Shown: one piece after another, positions 1-15,300 of the stretch
Layout: each line of letters opens with the position of its first letter
Position numbering within the stretch: the first letter of the stretch is position 1
Assembly: GCF_905220365.1 (NCBI RefSeq)
Contig: NC_061128.1
Location: 4,464,001 to 4,528,000, forward strand
Length of the DNA stretch: 64,000 nt
DNA from: Vanessa cardui
Lineage: Eukaryota > Arthropoda > Insecta > Lepidoptera > Nymphalidae
Direction: 5' to 3'
The notes under the pieces: model-generated
What the model was told of the DNA's origin: nothing
The model's database searches: none
What the model saw: the letters and a program-made list of their open reading frames with translations, nothing else
Position numbers and translations under genes: made by a program

Positions 1-1318
1 TGGATGGTTTTTCTAAACTGCGGGCTCTAGCCGTTCTTATGATACCTACTTATTGAACCATCATCGTGGCTCATGACATGATATTAATGGATTATTATAT
101 AGATCATTAATAATAATCTAGAGCAAGAACTATTTTCACTTTTTTTTCGCCAGTAGCGATCCGTTCGATACGCGATAAGCTTTATATTATTCATATAGAT
201 ATCAATTTCATGAAGAATTCTTTGTAAATATAGGCACATGATCATATAAAGGTATGTATTAGAAAAATCCTTAGCAAAAACACTACTCATATGTAATATC
301 AGAGACATCAAAGGTAAACAACAACTTACAATATCACAAAAGAATATATTATATAGAAAAAAAATGGTAATCAATCTCTTCACTAACGAGTAGACAACTA
401 ATAAAATTAACTTATTATTAAAAACGATTTAAAAAAAAAAAACAATTCTTCTAGAATAGTACTACGACCACTATTAAAATCAATTTGCAATAAAACATCA
501 TTTCCTGTCACTATTGCATGAAGAAACAATAAGTACGCGATGCTTATTATAGATAAAAAATATATATATGGGAATGAACTGCAATTAGTGCAGTCAGACG
601 TTGATGGATAGTGCCACTGAAACACCACAATAATGCAAATACAGCCTAACGTCGCAAGAAGCGTAAACACGCTTATAACGTTTTTATTTTAAAGAAACTT
701 ATCAAACATTTTTATGCAATTTTTATCGCATATATGTCAAAATAATAATGATAGACTCGTTCTATTTAAATATGTCTATTTAAGGAATATTGTGTTACGC
801 TTCGCAATTTACAATACATAAGATTTTTATTACAGTTGTACATTTAAACTAATAAATGAAAACTGATCTGTTTCCTGTGGTACTTTATTGCTACATAGAC
901 TATTGTAATGTTCTTAGACAATCATATTTAGATTTATGCTTAATCTAAATCATTTAGATCACTTTTAATTAAGATACGCTATAATATGATAATTCAATAT
1001 TTATAAGCATATCTTGACAATTGCCAGTTTTTGTCAAACTGGTTGACAAACGATTCCTTTTGAAGAGCCTCTAAGATTTTTCCACCACCCTATTTCATAG
1101 CGCACTGTATTTGGCATGTTTTTTTAGATGTTTGTCTTCATGGGTTGTATTTACACGGGTTCGAACCGGGTAGGTTCGCGTGTTCTAGCCAATGGACCTA
1201 AAATAACTCAATTTAAGACTACATTTAAGCTGTCGTAAGTCCTTTCCATTTTATGTGCAATGACGAATATAAATATAAAAATACATTTTAACTTTTAGTA
1301 TTCCACTTTATAGTATTG

Positions 1319-1365
1319 GAACAAGATTAATCTATTTTAGGTACTATCTATAGATAATCTTGTTC
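1319..1365. repeat. inverted repeat with 15-bp stem and one bulge
   Basis: The left arm is 1319-1334 (GAACAAGATTAATCTA) and the right arm is 1351-1365 (TAGATAATCTTGTTC). They are complementary apart from one extra A on the left, with a loop of about 16 bases. Confidence 0.55.
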
Positions 1366-4074
1366 GATAACAAACGGCATTGGTTCTATCGTTTAGTTAA
1401 GGTTATACAATCGTTATCTATAACATTAGGCTAAAACAATTCTAGTGACAATTACTGAAGTTCTTGAGTATCTAGATCACTTAGTATTTAATAACCACAA
1501 GAAATTGCTGCATATTAAACTATAAGTATATTTATGACAAGATTTTTTGTATTTCATAATATCAAATTATCTTAATATTGAAATTGAATTTTAAAAACAA
1601 TATTTCAAATCGAATGACACACATCGCAACTTAAAATAATTTTCCAGAGGCGACTAAACGTTGGTAATTCAGCGTCGGGTCGCTTCTTGTAACGTGTGAA
1701 TTTGCATTGAATGGCAAAGGACGGTGCGGGCGTTTTCAAATTAGATACAAGGCGACTCCGCTGCTAACACTGTGTTTTGTATTCGTATGGAATTCAATGG
1801 GATTCCTCTAATCTGTGTAACACGGTGCGGCACTGTGTCGTCTGTGTCGCGTTATCGAAAAACTACGACCGTTTTATTAGAACGGAGCATTACCGTTTGT
1901 GATTTACCTATTTCAATGACATAATAAGTTATAGTTGTCCTTAAGCTATTATTTATGGTTTCACGACTTCCATTAGTAATGTTCACCATAACAGTTTTTA
2001 TAGTTATTGCTCATGGATAAATGGCTTATGTTTTATTAATATTATACTTTTCTAGACTATGAACATGAAACAAATTTTATTAATGCCTCATTGAGCAAGA
2101 TCATTAATTTCAGATTTTTAGTATCTATTTATTTATGTCTAGTGTAAGCTATTTGAACGTCTTTAAACATTTTATTTGATCTAGAAAAGGAAATGGGCTA
2201 ATAGTAAGTATAACAACTCATAGACATTCTTTCTGTAGTAAATTCGTTACTTCTTACGTTGAAATGTATTTTATATGAATAATTACATTCTTTCACTTAC
2301 AGATAAAAACAAAGTATTGCTGTTTGTCAATTATTGAATTCATTCGATCATAAATAAAACTGCATGATATTGTCTAAGAAATATTGCATAATAATTGCGA
2401 TGAAATATATCGTATTCGTAATTAAAACACAATAAACGTGAAAACAACGACAACTTTCCACCCATACGCTAAGGTGTAAAACCGGACAGTTACATAAAGG
2501 AATAATGGATGATTAATCATATAAACAGGTGCGCAACAACTGGTACAAGCGAAGTCGGGCTCCGAAGGGAAGTGAGGGAAGTCGTAAATACGGCAGCTGC
2601 CGTCTAGGTACCATGATTTTCTACATTTGCATCGGAATTGGGAAATTACACTTGTAATCTATTCCGAGTATTCTAATGCATGTTTATGATGAGTTACAAT
2701 TAAATTATACATTCGTATAATTTAATTAGACACATGTCTAATGTTTAAACCGGCCTCTTTGAATTGCATAATATTTTACGAATACAATGTTTTAGGTAAC
2801 ATCAAAAAAATAACTTTGGAAATTACATTGTCGAAATTTAAAAGTAGTTTATTTGAATATATTTCCGATTGTTGGGCGTAGTGTGAACGAGGTTCTTACG
2901 AGTCGTAGGGTCAATTCGCACAGTTTAGCACCGCGTCATATTTATAATTACCCGAGGCACAACGCACGCGTGCTAGGCGCTCTCCCGCGCTTCGCCCGCG
3001 TCGATAAATCAAAATTTTAAATCACCGGTGGGCGGGACGCTCCGCTCGGCCAGCGCCGAATAAAATGAATTAAAAATAAAACAACGAGCCCTCTGCGCGC
3101 CCTGAGAAAATTTAAAGATATTTTCGCTTTAGTTTTTTTAATTAATACCTTGTTAAATTTTAATATTGAGAGCGTATGCGTTATTACAATGGGTGTGCGA
3201 GAGATTTTAACTGGCTTTCGGTAACTTATTGATGCCCCGCATGACCCTTAATTGGATCATTTTTTTAACGAGAAATGATAAGCTCCGACGATGGGTGCGA
3301 CGGGTTCATTACACGGAACTCTCGCTCTCGCAAATTAATTGCGAAAAGAACACACCGAGCCGACTTAGTGACCCTTTTAAATAAGCATTTCTCATAATTC
3401 TTCAATTGCGAATTTGCAAAATTGGTGACAATTGCGTGTTATGAGTCTGGTGAATAAAACTTTTAAACCACTTAATTGATTTTAAGGCATTTTGCTCTAT
3501 TATTTCAAAACTGCCATTGCAGCGATAATTAGTTATAAACTATTTTAATGAAGTCTCAATGACTTCCAGTATAACCTACCGCAGATAGTTTTATATGCCT
3601 TTTCTGTTAACAGCCGTAGCCTTTTAGTTAAAAAAATATACTAAAAAATTATCTATTTGTGATAATCATCATCTACTGTAATATAACGGATCTTTTTAGA
3701 TATAATTTAAAAAGCTAGTCACCCCAAAGGTCAAATATTTTCAACATCTGTGCGCAATCACAGACGTACGTCAGTCGAAGTCGGGTAGACGGTAGTCAGC
3801 CACGCGTCACTTAGCCGACAGCTCTTCATTTCCATGGACGTAAAGTTGATTGGTGCGCCTTTAATAATTCCTCTGTGACGGCTACCCGCGTCGAAACGAA
3901 ACTAATGATAATGACTAACTCCGTAGGCTTTCACTCAATAAAACTTATGTATTTGTAACGTTTTATACGACCAAATCTAGAACACTCATTTGTTCTATGA
4001 TTCAGCTAATAAATTCGTACATATTTTAATAGTACTGATAACCTCGAAAACAATTTAAAGGTTTTTTAGTATGG

Positions 4075-4290
4075 ACTAGTAGCTGCCTGCGGCTTCGTTC
4101 GCGTTTTAGGGAGTTGGTAATCATGTGTAAGGGGAAAAAAGTAACCTATATATAATACCTCCTTACTTGAAGTTCAAGTTTGTTTCATACCAAATTTTAT
4201 CCAATTCGGTTCAGCGGTTTGGTCGTGAAAGAACAATAGACAGACAGACAGGCAGACAGAGTTACTTTCACATTTATAATATAAATAAAG
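4075..4290 (+). repeat. SINE/LINE-tail repeat, copy 1
   Basis: It starts ACTAGTAG, then GGCTTCGTTCGCGTTTTAGG. The middle has TTTCATACCAAATTTTATCC and CGGTTCAGCGGTTTGG, and it ends with GACAGACAGACAGGCAGACA and an ACTTTCACATTTATAATAT tail. This is a widespread lepidopteran interspersed repeat whose 3' end is shared with non-LTR retrotransposons. A second copy lies at 40418-40612 in the same orientation. No reverse transcriptase is attached. Confidence 0.7.
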
Positions 4291-7200
4291 ATAATACCGA
4301 TAATCTCAAATAAAATTTTATTTATACGCCATAGAAAAAACTCGATTTGAACTAGATAACGCAAGCCACTTAAATATACTTAACATGAGTACTTTTATAA
4401 TCACTTGTTAATCATCAGTTAATGTAACCCTACACTTGTATTAATAAAAGTTTTATTTGCAATTCGCATTTCTATTAATGACTCCTTTTAATATTATTCC
4501 CATACCTTCTTCAGCCTGTAATATATTATCCGCACGTGCGCTAATACATTTTTAATAAAACTTATTACATAGTGCAGTAGATACAGTAGCGTTAAATAAT
4601 AACAACAATTGTTTTTAACATTTCAAAGTGTTAAAAACATTAACGTTCTGTAGAGTATGAAATGTTAAGTCTATTTATTTCAAAATTTATTATGTCAGAG
4701 AGTAATGTTAGTTATTGTATAAATTAATGTTAGCAGCCAGCCCTAAGTGACCGTGAAATGACATTCAGCGTGCGCAATCGTAGAACTTTTTCTCGAACAA
4801 TTTGCACATATTAAGTTTTTGCTGACACGTGACTGATGCGTCATAAACTATAGATATTAAATGTGTTTATGGCATTTTTAATTACACGTAACACACAGGG
4901 TGATCGTTATAAACACACTAAGATGTATTCAATTACTCAACGGGTAATGTTATAAAGGAAGATAATTAATGAGTATTAATCGTATTTTAAATTTTTATAT
5001 TAATTGTTTTATTTATCATTAAAAGAAACTTCTGTAAACAGTCGGCACGAATTAAATGAAATACAAAGACGCGTCTCTCGACTTGCAAGGGTGGGCCAAC
5101 ATTTTACAATACGGATTAATTATCGGCCAAAATCGACCACTCAAATATACCTGTCACCGCTGTAAAACAGCGCGATCCAATTTATATGGGCCCCGAACAA
5201 TGGTAAACGCGGTAAACACAATGGAACGCCGCAAAATGAACAAAAATGAATCAAAATGAACGCTTGCCGCCGGCTTCGCTTAAGATATGACCTGACTTAC
5301 TAACTATTGTTTTCAAATAGACTGTATTACATGTTATAACAATATTATTTTTTATACCGCATTAGGTCTTGAGAAATGTGAGAAATAACCGTTAAGTAAT
5401 TTATTACAGGACTGAATGACCATTTAATGTCGCAGACATTGTGTCTATATTTTCCTTAAGTCATAAATTGATATATAGTAACATTTTCTGCATAGCCAAC
5501 CATTCAAGGGATATACTTTAAATAAACATTTTTTTCAATGCTAAAATTTCAAATAAATACTCAACTACTTAATTATTAATACAGTTGTAAAGGACCTTCA
5601 ATTATTACATAAAATAAAAAACAATTTCAATCGCAAAGACACTAAACATAAGTATGTAGTATGACTTTTGTAATTTTTAATTTACTAAGTGACGATATAC
5701 TAAACATTTAGTCATTTTAATGCGTTATAGCTATACCTAGAATGGTTATGTAAATCGGAAGGGTTGAAGAGAACTGCGCACGCGCTGCTGACGCGCGGAC
5801 CACCGGCGGCTGTGTCAGCCCTGATTCACGGACCTTCGAATAGGGTTGAAACTTGAAATCTGTTTCATTTTTTAATATTTTACACATTAATTTATGTCTA
5901 AAAAGGCAGTCAAACTAGCATCGGCTTGTTTTATTTTACTAAATCTATTTTAGCATTGTATATTTACAAATATTTGCGTTTAATTTGTACCTTCTTAAAC
6001 AAATATCAGGTTATTAGGTTATTGTAGCAAAAAATAAAATTTCTTATAAACACGTCGTTTGATTTTTTTTTTAATGTCTTATATTGTATTTTTTCAATTA
6101 GCGAAATCAACGTAAAGAAATTCAAATATGGAACTCAAGAGACAGACAGCCCTGCGCCATGGCTGCGACAAGCGTAGCATTGTTAGGAAGAGGCCGCCCT
6201 GGCTGTATAAATACATTCGTATTGCCACTCGTAATATGTGAAATAATCTCCACAATTCGAACCTAAAATACTTTCACCGTAAAATCGCCGCATATTAAAT
6301 TATATTAGCATTAATTACTAGTGCGTGTGAATAAACTGTTACCGGATCAAACCGGTTTAATATAATTAATAAAGCCACTCAAATACAAATAAACAACTGC
6401 TTAATCGATAAGTACGAAACGAGATATATAATATAGTTTAGATCGGATTCAAATCGTTAACACTAACAACTCATTCCTATCGCACTCCGGGATTTAATCG
6501 CGCAAAATCTACCGCATTGCCTCGCATTCAACGCATCGGAATGCGCAGAAAATGGAAAAAACATGGCGCTAAACCGCGAAACTGTATGTATTTAAACGCC
6601 GAATCCAAGATTCTGAACCACGAAAAAACGGCCAGCATTGGGCCATTTAAATTTTTCCAAAACGTGAACACAATGGAACAGATTCGGAAAGTTTACTTTT
6701 TGTTTTATTTTTAATTTTAAATTTGAAAAAGGAATTCGGTTCGGCAAGGCCTGTCACATCATTCCAGCGCTGCTAAGTGACGCCGGACGCACGTCAGTCC
6801 CGTGGATGCGTTTTATTTTAATACGAATTCAACCGAGTCCGCTCGTTTTTTGTTATCATAGATGTTGGACTCGCGTATACGATTAATTTTATAACCTTTT
6901 ATTGATCTCTAACTTATTCGAAAACAAAATCACGAACTAAATTTTTTAATGAATAACATAAACACGTTAATTTTTTTATATTATATAGCCTATTTTACAT
7001 TTAGCAATTACGAAAGAATTTAAATTCGCTGAAATTATTGCAACAAATATATGCGTAACTATTGCAAAATACTTTATGCAACGTGCAAAAATGAGTAAAA
7101 TTGCTAAATAAATAATTAGACAGCATTATAATAATACTTGAATAACCTTTGCATAAGATTAGCGCACTTTCCATAAACGGCGATCAATTATTAAAATGAT

Positions 7201-8592
7201 TATAATTATGGCAAAGTCATGTCGCCTCGGGTAACCGTATCGCTGGGGACTAAAGGTTGTCGCTCACTAGCGCTCACACGGATCAACTTGCGATTGACGT
7301 GCGTCGAGATGACGCTAAAAGGTCTATTGTATACGAAATGCTCGTTACTCCGCATCCAACCGGTCTTTAACACGGCCGAACAATGTGATCACTCTATACA
7401 TATGTAGTGCTCCTCCACTGTGAGAGACCTAACGCACATTTCTAGAAGCATTTACTTCATTCAATACTAAGTCGTCTATGAGTACTTATTCTGTCATTAC
7501 GATGATAACATCTCTTGGAAACAATCAACACGATCTGTATCTCACATTTCCTGCTGTATCAAACTATTAAGAAAGACTTGCCACTTTTAAAGAAATAAAA
7601 TAACGTATTTAACATTGTACTGCTATGTAGAGCTATAGTGTATAAGCTTGTTATTATTTTTACATGATTTTTATGTATTTATTCAATAATAATAAAGTCG
7701 TTACTCAAACAGCGACCGTTTAATGTAAATGTAATTACTCCATTGCGTTCTTTTATAGTGCAATTAATCAAAGGCTGTTACAATATGCATGATTACTTAA
7801 ACAAATAAAAGCAATTATGTAAATGTGCGGCTCATTAAGCATTTCACGTGAATATTGTCGCGGTAAGGCTATCGCGTCGACGCGTGATCTCGCATCGCGG
7901 ATAATATCGGATTGCGTCAATTACGACTGATCTGCCGCGATCGCGCGATACATTTAAATGTATTGTATGCGACGACCCTCATATTTGGCGAATAACCAGT
8001 TCAACGAATACAAAATTAACATCGCATTAGTTTTAATGTACATCAGTCTTTATATTATAATATTCTGCTCAATTATTAAAATATAAGAGTATATTATTAT
8101 TATAAGATATATTTGCTTCGAGCGATCAATTTGAACAGTAATAAAATCAATTAGCTGGTAACTTAATTTAAGTAGCTCTTTCTTATTTACTTATATCCGA
8201 GTTGGTTCTGCGGTTGGAATACGTGAATCTTAACCAAAGGTTGCGGTTGAAACTCGAGCATCACAATTTTTTGTACATATTTTATATCATTCTCGGCGGT
8301 GAAGGAAAACATCTTGAAGAAATATCTATATGTCAGGTGAAAATCTGCCACATGTGTATCTATATATAACCAACCCAGTTTGAAATAGCATGGAGAAAAA
8401 AAAACTCCTAGCGTCTCAAATGAAGAGGCTCTAGTCAAACTTTTACAATAATTAATGTTAAAAGTTTTGTGTGTTTTGATTGGAATTTAATTTGTCTAAT
8501 TATTTTAAGTATATGTAGATTGTAGCAACAATAGTATGACAATATCCCCTTTGCGAAGACATGTAAGTAGGAGTTGTTTACGGAAGCGACCA

Positions 8593-8650
8593 GGGAATCG
8601 AAGCCCGGTGGCTTGTAGTGTCCGCGCGTGGGCGGTAACACCACTGTTGA
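8593..8650 (-). repeat. possible tRNA-like SINE fragment
   Basis: On the minus strand CAGTGGTGTTACCGCC is followed about 30 bases later by CGGGCTTCGATTCCC, a good B box. The A box matches poorly. The block is GC-rich against an AT-rich flank, which fits an inserted element. Confidence 0.3.
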
Positions 8651-11285
8651 CAAAACGATACTCCCAAGTCGGTTTGAACCATTTATTTAGACTTATATAC
8701 ATTATATCAGTTAAAACCCTCAATGTCAATTTTTTTTTCCAAATAACTTTGTACTATTACAAATAATGAACTTTAACGTGAAGCTGTAAAGTTAACAATT
8801 TCACGCGATTATTATGTTTTATTGTTTTACCGATTTGACTAGTTATAAAAACAAATGTATATTTAACTTTTAGTACGTGTCACAAAATTTTTAATCAAAA
8901 ACCATATTCGATAGCTAGCATGACACGCTTTTGAAAATACCTACTCCGAAATGTATGACGCAATAAAATCTTAAATCGTGGTTATTTTAGGTTAGAACAT
9001 GAGTTGACATGAGCATTGATATGAATATTTATCGAACATGCTCACGGGCTGGCTTAGTGCTGGTAGTCGTCATTAGTCAGTGAGACATCGCTCGCACCCA
9101 ACAATTTGTACGTAGTGAACGCAACGCTAAATTGTGGCCTGCCATCGCACCGAACTTTATTTATTTGTATTTATAACGCATCGTACCTAATTATATCGGA
9201 GAGTATACCGTGATTCGTGTACTTTTAGAAACAGTTGGCGCTGACGGGCTAATGACAGCCGCGGCTTCCTGCTTCGTTAATTGCTTATGAAGCCCATAGT
9301 TGCGCCCGCATGGAATTATTTATTAGACCGAATATCGCTGTGATAGCGGTGCGGTGTGGAACGTCACGATCATTTGCAGCACTTACAACCTGTCAGTTCG
9401 GACGAAGCTTAGACCAGATTATAACGTAATACGGTAGTTCGCCTGCCTTTGATGTCATTCAAACGATTGCTTAATGCTCTTAATTGCTTAGTTTGGGAGC
9501 AACAACATGAGGAAATACGATGATTGGCATTTTTTGTAGAGAAGCTACTGCATGTGAATCGTACGATGCTATCGGGTACCTACTTGAAAGCATTCTAACT
9601 AAATATAATTATTTGTATCGCATCAGCAATTTATTCTCAATTAACTCTGAAGAAATAATATTTATCGCTCGAATAAATTTAGTCAGCGTATTTGTATTTT
9701 TATTTATTTACAAATGAGTGAAGATCTGCGTAAATAAATTTGCAAATTCAAGAGAAATGCTCTCATAACTCCGAGGCGTGCAATTTGAGGCTTTAAATCA
9801 AAGGAGTCCGCAGACGTACCACGGCTACCGATAAATAACTCCGCGCGAGGCGATTCGTGTAACACAAGGCCTTTTCACTACCAACCATAACACTATCACT
9901 TCTTATTAAGTTATTATACCGAGAACTTCTTACTCTATTGTTTAAACTATACTTTGATATCTTCATGTATGCATAGCAAACCTTTTTATATAACGACTCA
10001 TTTAAAAGTGTATAATTTGAATCTATGATAAAATAAGTACTTTATATCTATAAATTATATATAATTTTTATATCTAATCCTTAATACGGTGTGTAAGAAT
10101 CTTCTTTTAAAAATTTTGAAGTAACAACAAAACCACAAAGAGCCTAATGTAGCCACACAGGTTCCCAATTGAGTCCATACACATAGCTGGCAATCGATTC
10201 TCTTCGCTTCACGCGTGAAATCGCTCGCGCCGCAGCGCTCCAAAAGCGATCCGTCTAACCGAATCACTCGATTACCTCGCCGTCGTACACGGGCTCACGG
10301 ACGAAGCTACCTTAAAAATATCACACGCCCATTAAACGATACAAAAAATGTCATCCTCTATTTTGACAAGAAAATAAAACAAATACCCTCCATTCTATCA
10401 TAACAATTTATGACCTACGAAAACGCTGTTCCCCGTTATTAATATCGACATTAATACATTCCCGATATCCTGCCCATAAATGTCACAGCCACTGGCGCCT
10501 AGTACAGGTAGAGGCCTACAGAAGTGCGTATAGAAAAACATTCAATTCTAAACAATGAAATGAGACTCGAAAAAAAAATTTAGAAAATTTATAATACCTC
10601 TCGCTACCCGGCCACCGGTGTAAAATCCTGAGAATTGTAATTTTTCTTACAAAATTTAGTGATATGTCAAACCTGTTCGACGTGGCAAATAAAAATGTAC
10701 GAGTCGGTGGGGAAAAAACAAAGTGAATACTTTGGGTTATTGCTAAAACAAGGGAAGGTTACCATATCAATCAAGGCGTTGACAAAAGTGGAATTTTTTT
10801 CCTCGTGCTCGGGCCGTGGGATGAAAAAAGGGCCCGTGTTTATGGAAATGCAATAAAAGACACGCGAGTTCCCCACAGGCGCAAGCTTGCATAGCTTTGT
10901 TAGTGTCATATAAATTATCGGTACATTTTTTTAAACTAAATTAAAAAAAATACAATTATTATATTCTCACTGTTAGTTTGTAGGAGTATTAAATACTATT
11001 ATTCTGTGTCACTAAAGAGGTATAACTTGTTACATAAGTATTGACTATAGATGCTTTAAATTTATTTTGATACATATTATGAAGCTGATGAGTTTTTGAG
11101 GCGTGATTTAAAAAACATGCCATTTTTGTAGTAACTGCAATATTAATTCACCCTCTCACCCCGACTAGCACTCGGTCATGTCGTGAAGTGTATGAAACAG
11201 GCACGTAAAATAATTAAACGCGTGGGAAACATCAAGTTAATAATTTTTAAAAGGCATCACTTGAAATCTGCTATGTAATAAATAA

Positions 11286-11350
11286 CGCTAGGAATCGAAC
11301 CTTGCTACACTTGCAGGTGGCGCACAGGTTAGTCAGGTATCCGTCTCGAG
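11286..11350 (-). repeat. tRNA-derived SINE fragment
   Basis: On the minus strand GTGCGCCACC is followed by AAGTGT and a B-box-like AAGGTTCGATTCCTAGC. It is related to the fragment at 39326-39395. It is too short and degenerate to be a working tRNA gene. Confidence 0.35.
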
Positions 11351-12315
11351 TAAGATTGATAAAAGTTAGTGCACCCCCGCCGCGAGGCCGTGTCACTCAC
11401 CGGGCACGGCCCTGCGTGAGAACCTATTGTACCTACTTGTATTAAAAACTATTCTAAATATTACAATTGTTAACACTGGCAGGTTATTAAAAAGTATTTT
11501 ATATGAAACGATAATTTAAAAAATGTTGGTTTATTTTAGCGAAAACACTCAACTAAATTGACCATTTAAATGGCAACATCGCTTTGTAAATAACAAGAAG
11601 TGTAACATTTGATAATAATAACGCGACATAAAAGCGAATCAAGATCAGCGCTACATTAATTTCATTACCTACCTCATTAGAATTTCATCAACTTGTATCG
11701 TCTTTACGATGCGAAATATGTCCAGAAATGTTTAACAATTTACGGCATTCCGTGTGACAGGTAATTATTTTGATAGACGGATAAAATAAATACGTTACAA
11801 CGTATTTTGTTTAATTTAACGTTTTAACCTTCGAACTAGAAAACCTCAGATATTATTATTTAACATCATTAACAGTTTTATGTCACTGTAAATTAAAATA
11901 TGTTTCATCAAATTTTAAATGTATTCTCACATGTAAATTATATAGGGTTATATATAACTACAGTATCGAAAGTTATTACCGAAAGTAAATAATTTATTCA
12001 GAGCTTAATATTTTGTAAGTAATTGTATTTGTAACGAGCGCTCGCCGTAATCTTTGAATCAGTGACCGACCGAGCGACGTGAACGACCTAACTACACATG
12101 AGTGAGTCAATCGAATCACGATACTCAAATTCACCTCGCATGTTATTTCGTTAATTTCGCTCATAATAAGTTTTTCTAAGAAAGGCTAATTAATGAAAGG
12201 AGTTTTCTAGAAACAAAGCTACGGTTCAAACGTTGCTACGACGATTTCAAGTTAGTCAACTTAACAATAATTATAAAAAAGATATTCGTAATTATATTCT
12301 TGTATTTAGAATGAA

Positions 12316-12390
12316 CTGTCTCGATGATGTAGTGGTTACTTTACAAGGGCTGCAGATCTTAAATTCGATCCCGAGTTGGACGTTGCATCT
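12316..12390 (+). repeat. degenerate tRNA-like SINE fragment
   Basis: ATGATGTAGTGGTTACTTTA resembles an A box, and AAATTCGATCCCGAG, about 45 bases later, resembles a B box. The spacing is tRNA-like, but the arms do not pair as a functional tRNA. Confidence 0.4.
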
Positions 12391-15300
12391 TAAAGCACGT
12401 AACTCCATTGGTTAAATGCCTGAAGACTTTCCATCCAATCCTATTATAAGATTTCAATTATAGTTACACATATGTTTTAGTCTTTATTCAAAATGGCTAT
12501 CATAACTTAAATCTCCTAATAGAACAATATCATCGCTATTCTATAAAGTTTTTTTTTTTTTTATATTCATTATAAATGTAGGTTTTATTCAATTTCCGCT
12601 AACTCTTTTAACCTGCGCCAAAGGTTAAAGCAAGATTTATTCGACAGGTCGCGGTGATCGATGAGCGGCGAGCGGTCTCCGGCGACATCGACAACGGTCA
12701 CTACTGTATCAACAATAAAACCTCCTTCTCAAATTATAATTAATAAACTATTGACATGCACGTTTAATGGGTTCATTTATATATTAAAAGTGTTGCCATT
12801 CAAAAATAACTATTGTTTATTATTCATCGAGGTATCCTAAATTTTAATTCATTATACCAACATCAAAGTGTTTATAAAAATAAACGAATAACTAAGATTT
12901 ATTATTTCAAATATTTCCCGGAATTTAAATTTAAACAAAGCGAACGTTTTATTAATTCTTTTAAGAACATTCTTATTCATTCTCATATGACGTCATGGCG
13001 AGGCACGTAAGGCAGACAGTGTGGGACCGTCCCGTACATAAGCTAAGGCTATAGAATTCTTATTGTAATATTTATTTGGCACTTGTTTAGGGCCATGAAT
13101 GCCAAATAGGTAAGTTCTATGACCGCCCGCCTTCTAGTTGAATTGCTCATGCGTAGAACGAGAATATACTGATTTAGTTGTGTGATAGTACTGTATAGTG
13201 GCTGTAATTGAGACATTTGCAAGCCACCTGGATCGATTAGATAGCGTGGGAGATTTTTAGTGAGATATAAGAGGAAATAAATTTTTATTGCGATTTTAAA
13301 CAGCTTGATTGAACGGGTAATTTTTTATTTACTCTTTAAACAAAATTATGTTATCTATCTTTAATTGAATGAATGAAATAGAAAAAGTTGCTACAACGAA
13401 TTTTTTGGAGAAAGTAATAACAGTTATTACTCGTTAAACTAAAATGATATATTATTGTTTCAACTACGTTTTAAAATATACGCATTGCACATAATGCTCT
13501 ATCTATAATTATACTATCATGTAATTTTCTTTTAAAAATTTAAACTGACATAGCGACTAGCAAATCAATACGCACGTTACATTTATATTGTAAAGATAGA
13601 TGATTTTAAAATACTATTAATTTTTATTTTATAAAATAAAAGCTCAATTATGATACGCCTCTGTTAATATATTTAAAGAAATTAAAAATAAAATTATTAA
13701 TTATTCAGTATTCATGCTATTTATTTTTGTAGTTCACACTACTGAACCCCGGCGTTTCAATCTTATTTCCATATGTATATTATTTACTCATGATAATTAT
13801 ATGTATTTAAATAATGATTTTTCTAACTCGCTCAGGTTACTGTTTGAGATTTCGTGATTTTGACTATCCAATACTCATCTAGTTTTTTGTAGTTATATTT
13901 TAAAAATTACTAAAAAATGTATAAAATCATAATTATTTATATATAGAATATAAAACGTCAGCACGTCTCTTGCTTACATGAATATAATTTACTTTTCATT
14001 TCAAAGACATATGTTACCTTTTTTATTAAAAACTATTTGCAAGACGAAAAAAAGCAATTACAGATGCAGTTTACAGGTTTAAACCTGTATAATAAAATTT
14101 ATCGCACACACATCTCTACTACATAATGTGTAAAAGGCATATACAACTGAATATGCATTTTTAAAATATTTGTATTTTATATCAAACATTAAAATTCTGT
14201 TAAAAAACTTCTTGATGCGCATAAGGTTTTATACATACTATTGAAGATAATTATGATAAAATGACAACCTGCAAATGTCCCATTTCTGGGCTAAGACAGA
14301 TTAACATCCGACGTAAGTTGCCCCGCGATGTTTTCTCTACCACTGAGTATTAAGGATCAATTTAGGTTGGTTAATTTTATAGAGATTTTGGAAAATGGCA
14401 GTGATATATTCATACGTATTTGAAAGCAATTCCAGCTGTCAGTCCTGCCTAACCTATCATGTCTGATTTTCGCCTCATTTGACTATAAGAATAAAAGAAC
14501 AAACATAGACTTCTGTGTTTCACACACATATTTATTATAATGTACCATAAGCCTGCCCATGCCGCTGCCCGAAATACATATTATATAAATTTACAAAAAG
14601 AATTATTATATTTGTATTATTCTTATCTTATGTCAAAACTGATAACTAATAAGATTGTAAATCACAGATAGTAATACCGAGGCGGTAAATTAAATATATC
14701 CACTATGATATTACACAAATAAAATTCATATAAAAATTTAGATAATATTCAAGGCTTTAATTGTTAATTTCATCACTTCATTGTTGACTGTTTTAATATA
14801 TCTAACAATGAATGTCACATTTACGACTATACCCCTAATTTGTATTGTCAAAAGATTCCCACTTCAATTCTCATTCGTGTCAAGTGCATTTAAGTAATTA
14901 GACTATTTTATAATGATTGTTTTAACTATTGCCTCCCAATTATTCTGCTTAACTCCGACAAGGTCTCCGTTTCATAATTGCCTTTATTACATTCTACTTT
15001 GAAATAAAAATTTAAACTATTCAACAAATTAATTTGTTACTTATTACGTTTTCGAGTTTTTAAATATTGTAAATCATTCTGTTTATTTCCATAATACTGA
15101 ATATAAGGATTAACGCCCTCGCCTCCTTGGTTCAGTTCGACTTAAGCATTGTTTCGTAATTTCCCACAACGAAATTAAAAGTGAGAATTCAATCTCCAAC
15201 GCCGCATTAACGGTAACACTATACAGTACACTGACTTTAAATATTAAAACTACGTCGGTATCATTACATCCGGGTTTAAAAGCCATGACTGAATAAGCTG

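Noticed and set aside
1158..1180. GGGTTCGAACC resembling a tRNA B box on both strands
   Set aside because: It is a self-complementary string with no convincing A box at tRNA spacing.
13073..13108. Inverted TATTTGGCA / TGCCAAATA with an 18-base spacer
   Set aside because: The 9-bp arms are within chance expectation and the spacing does not fit a known NFI-type site.
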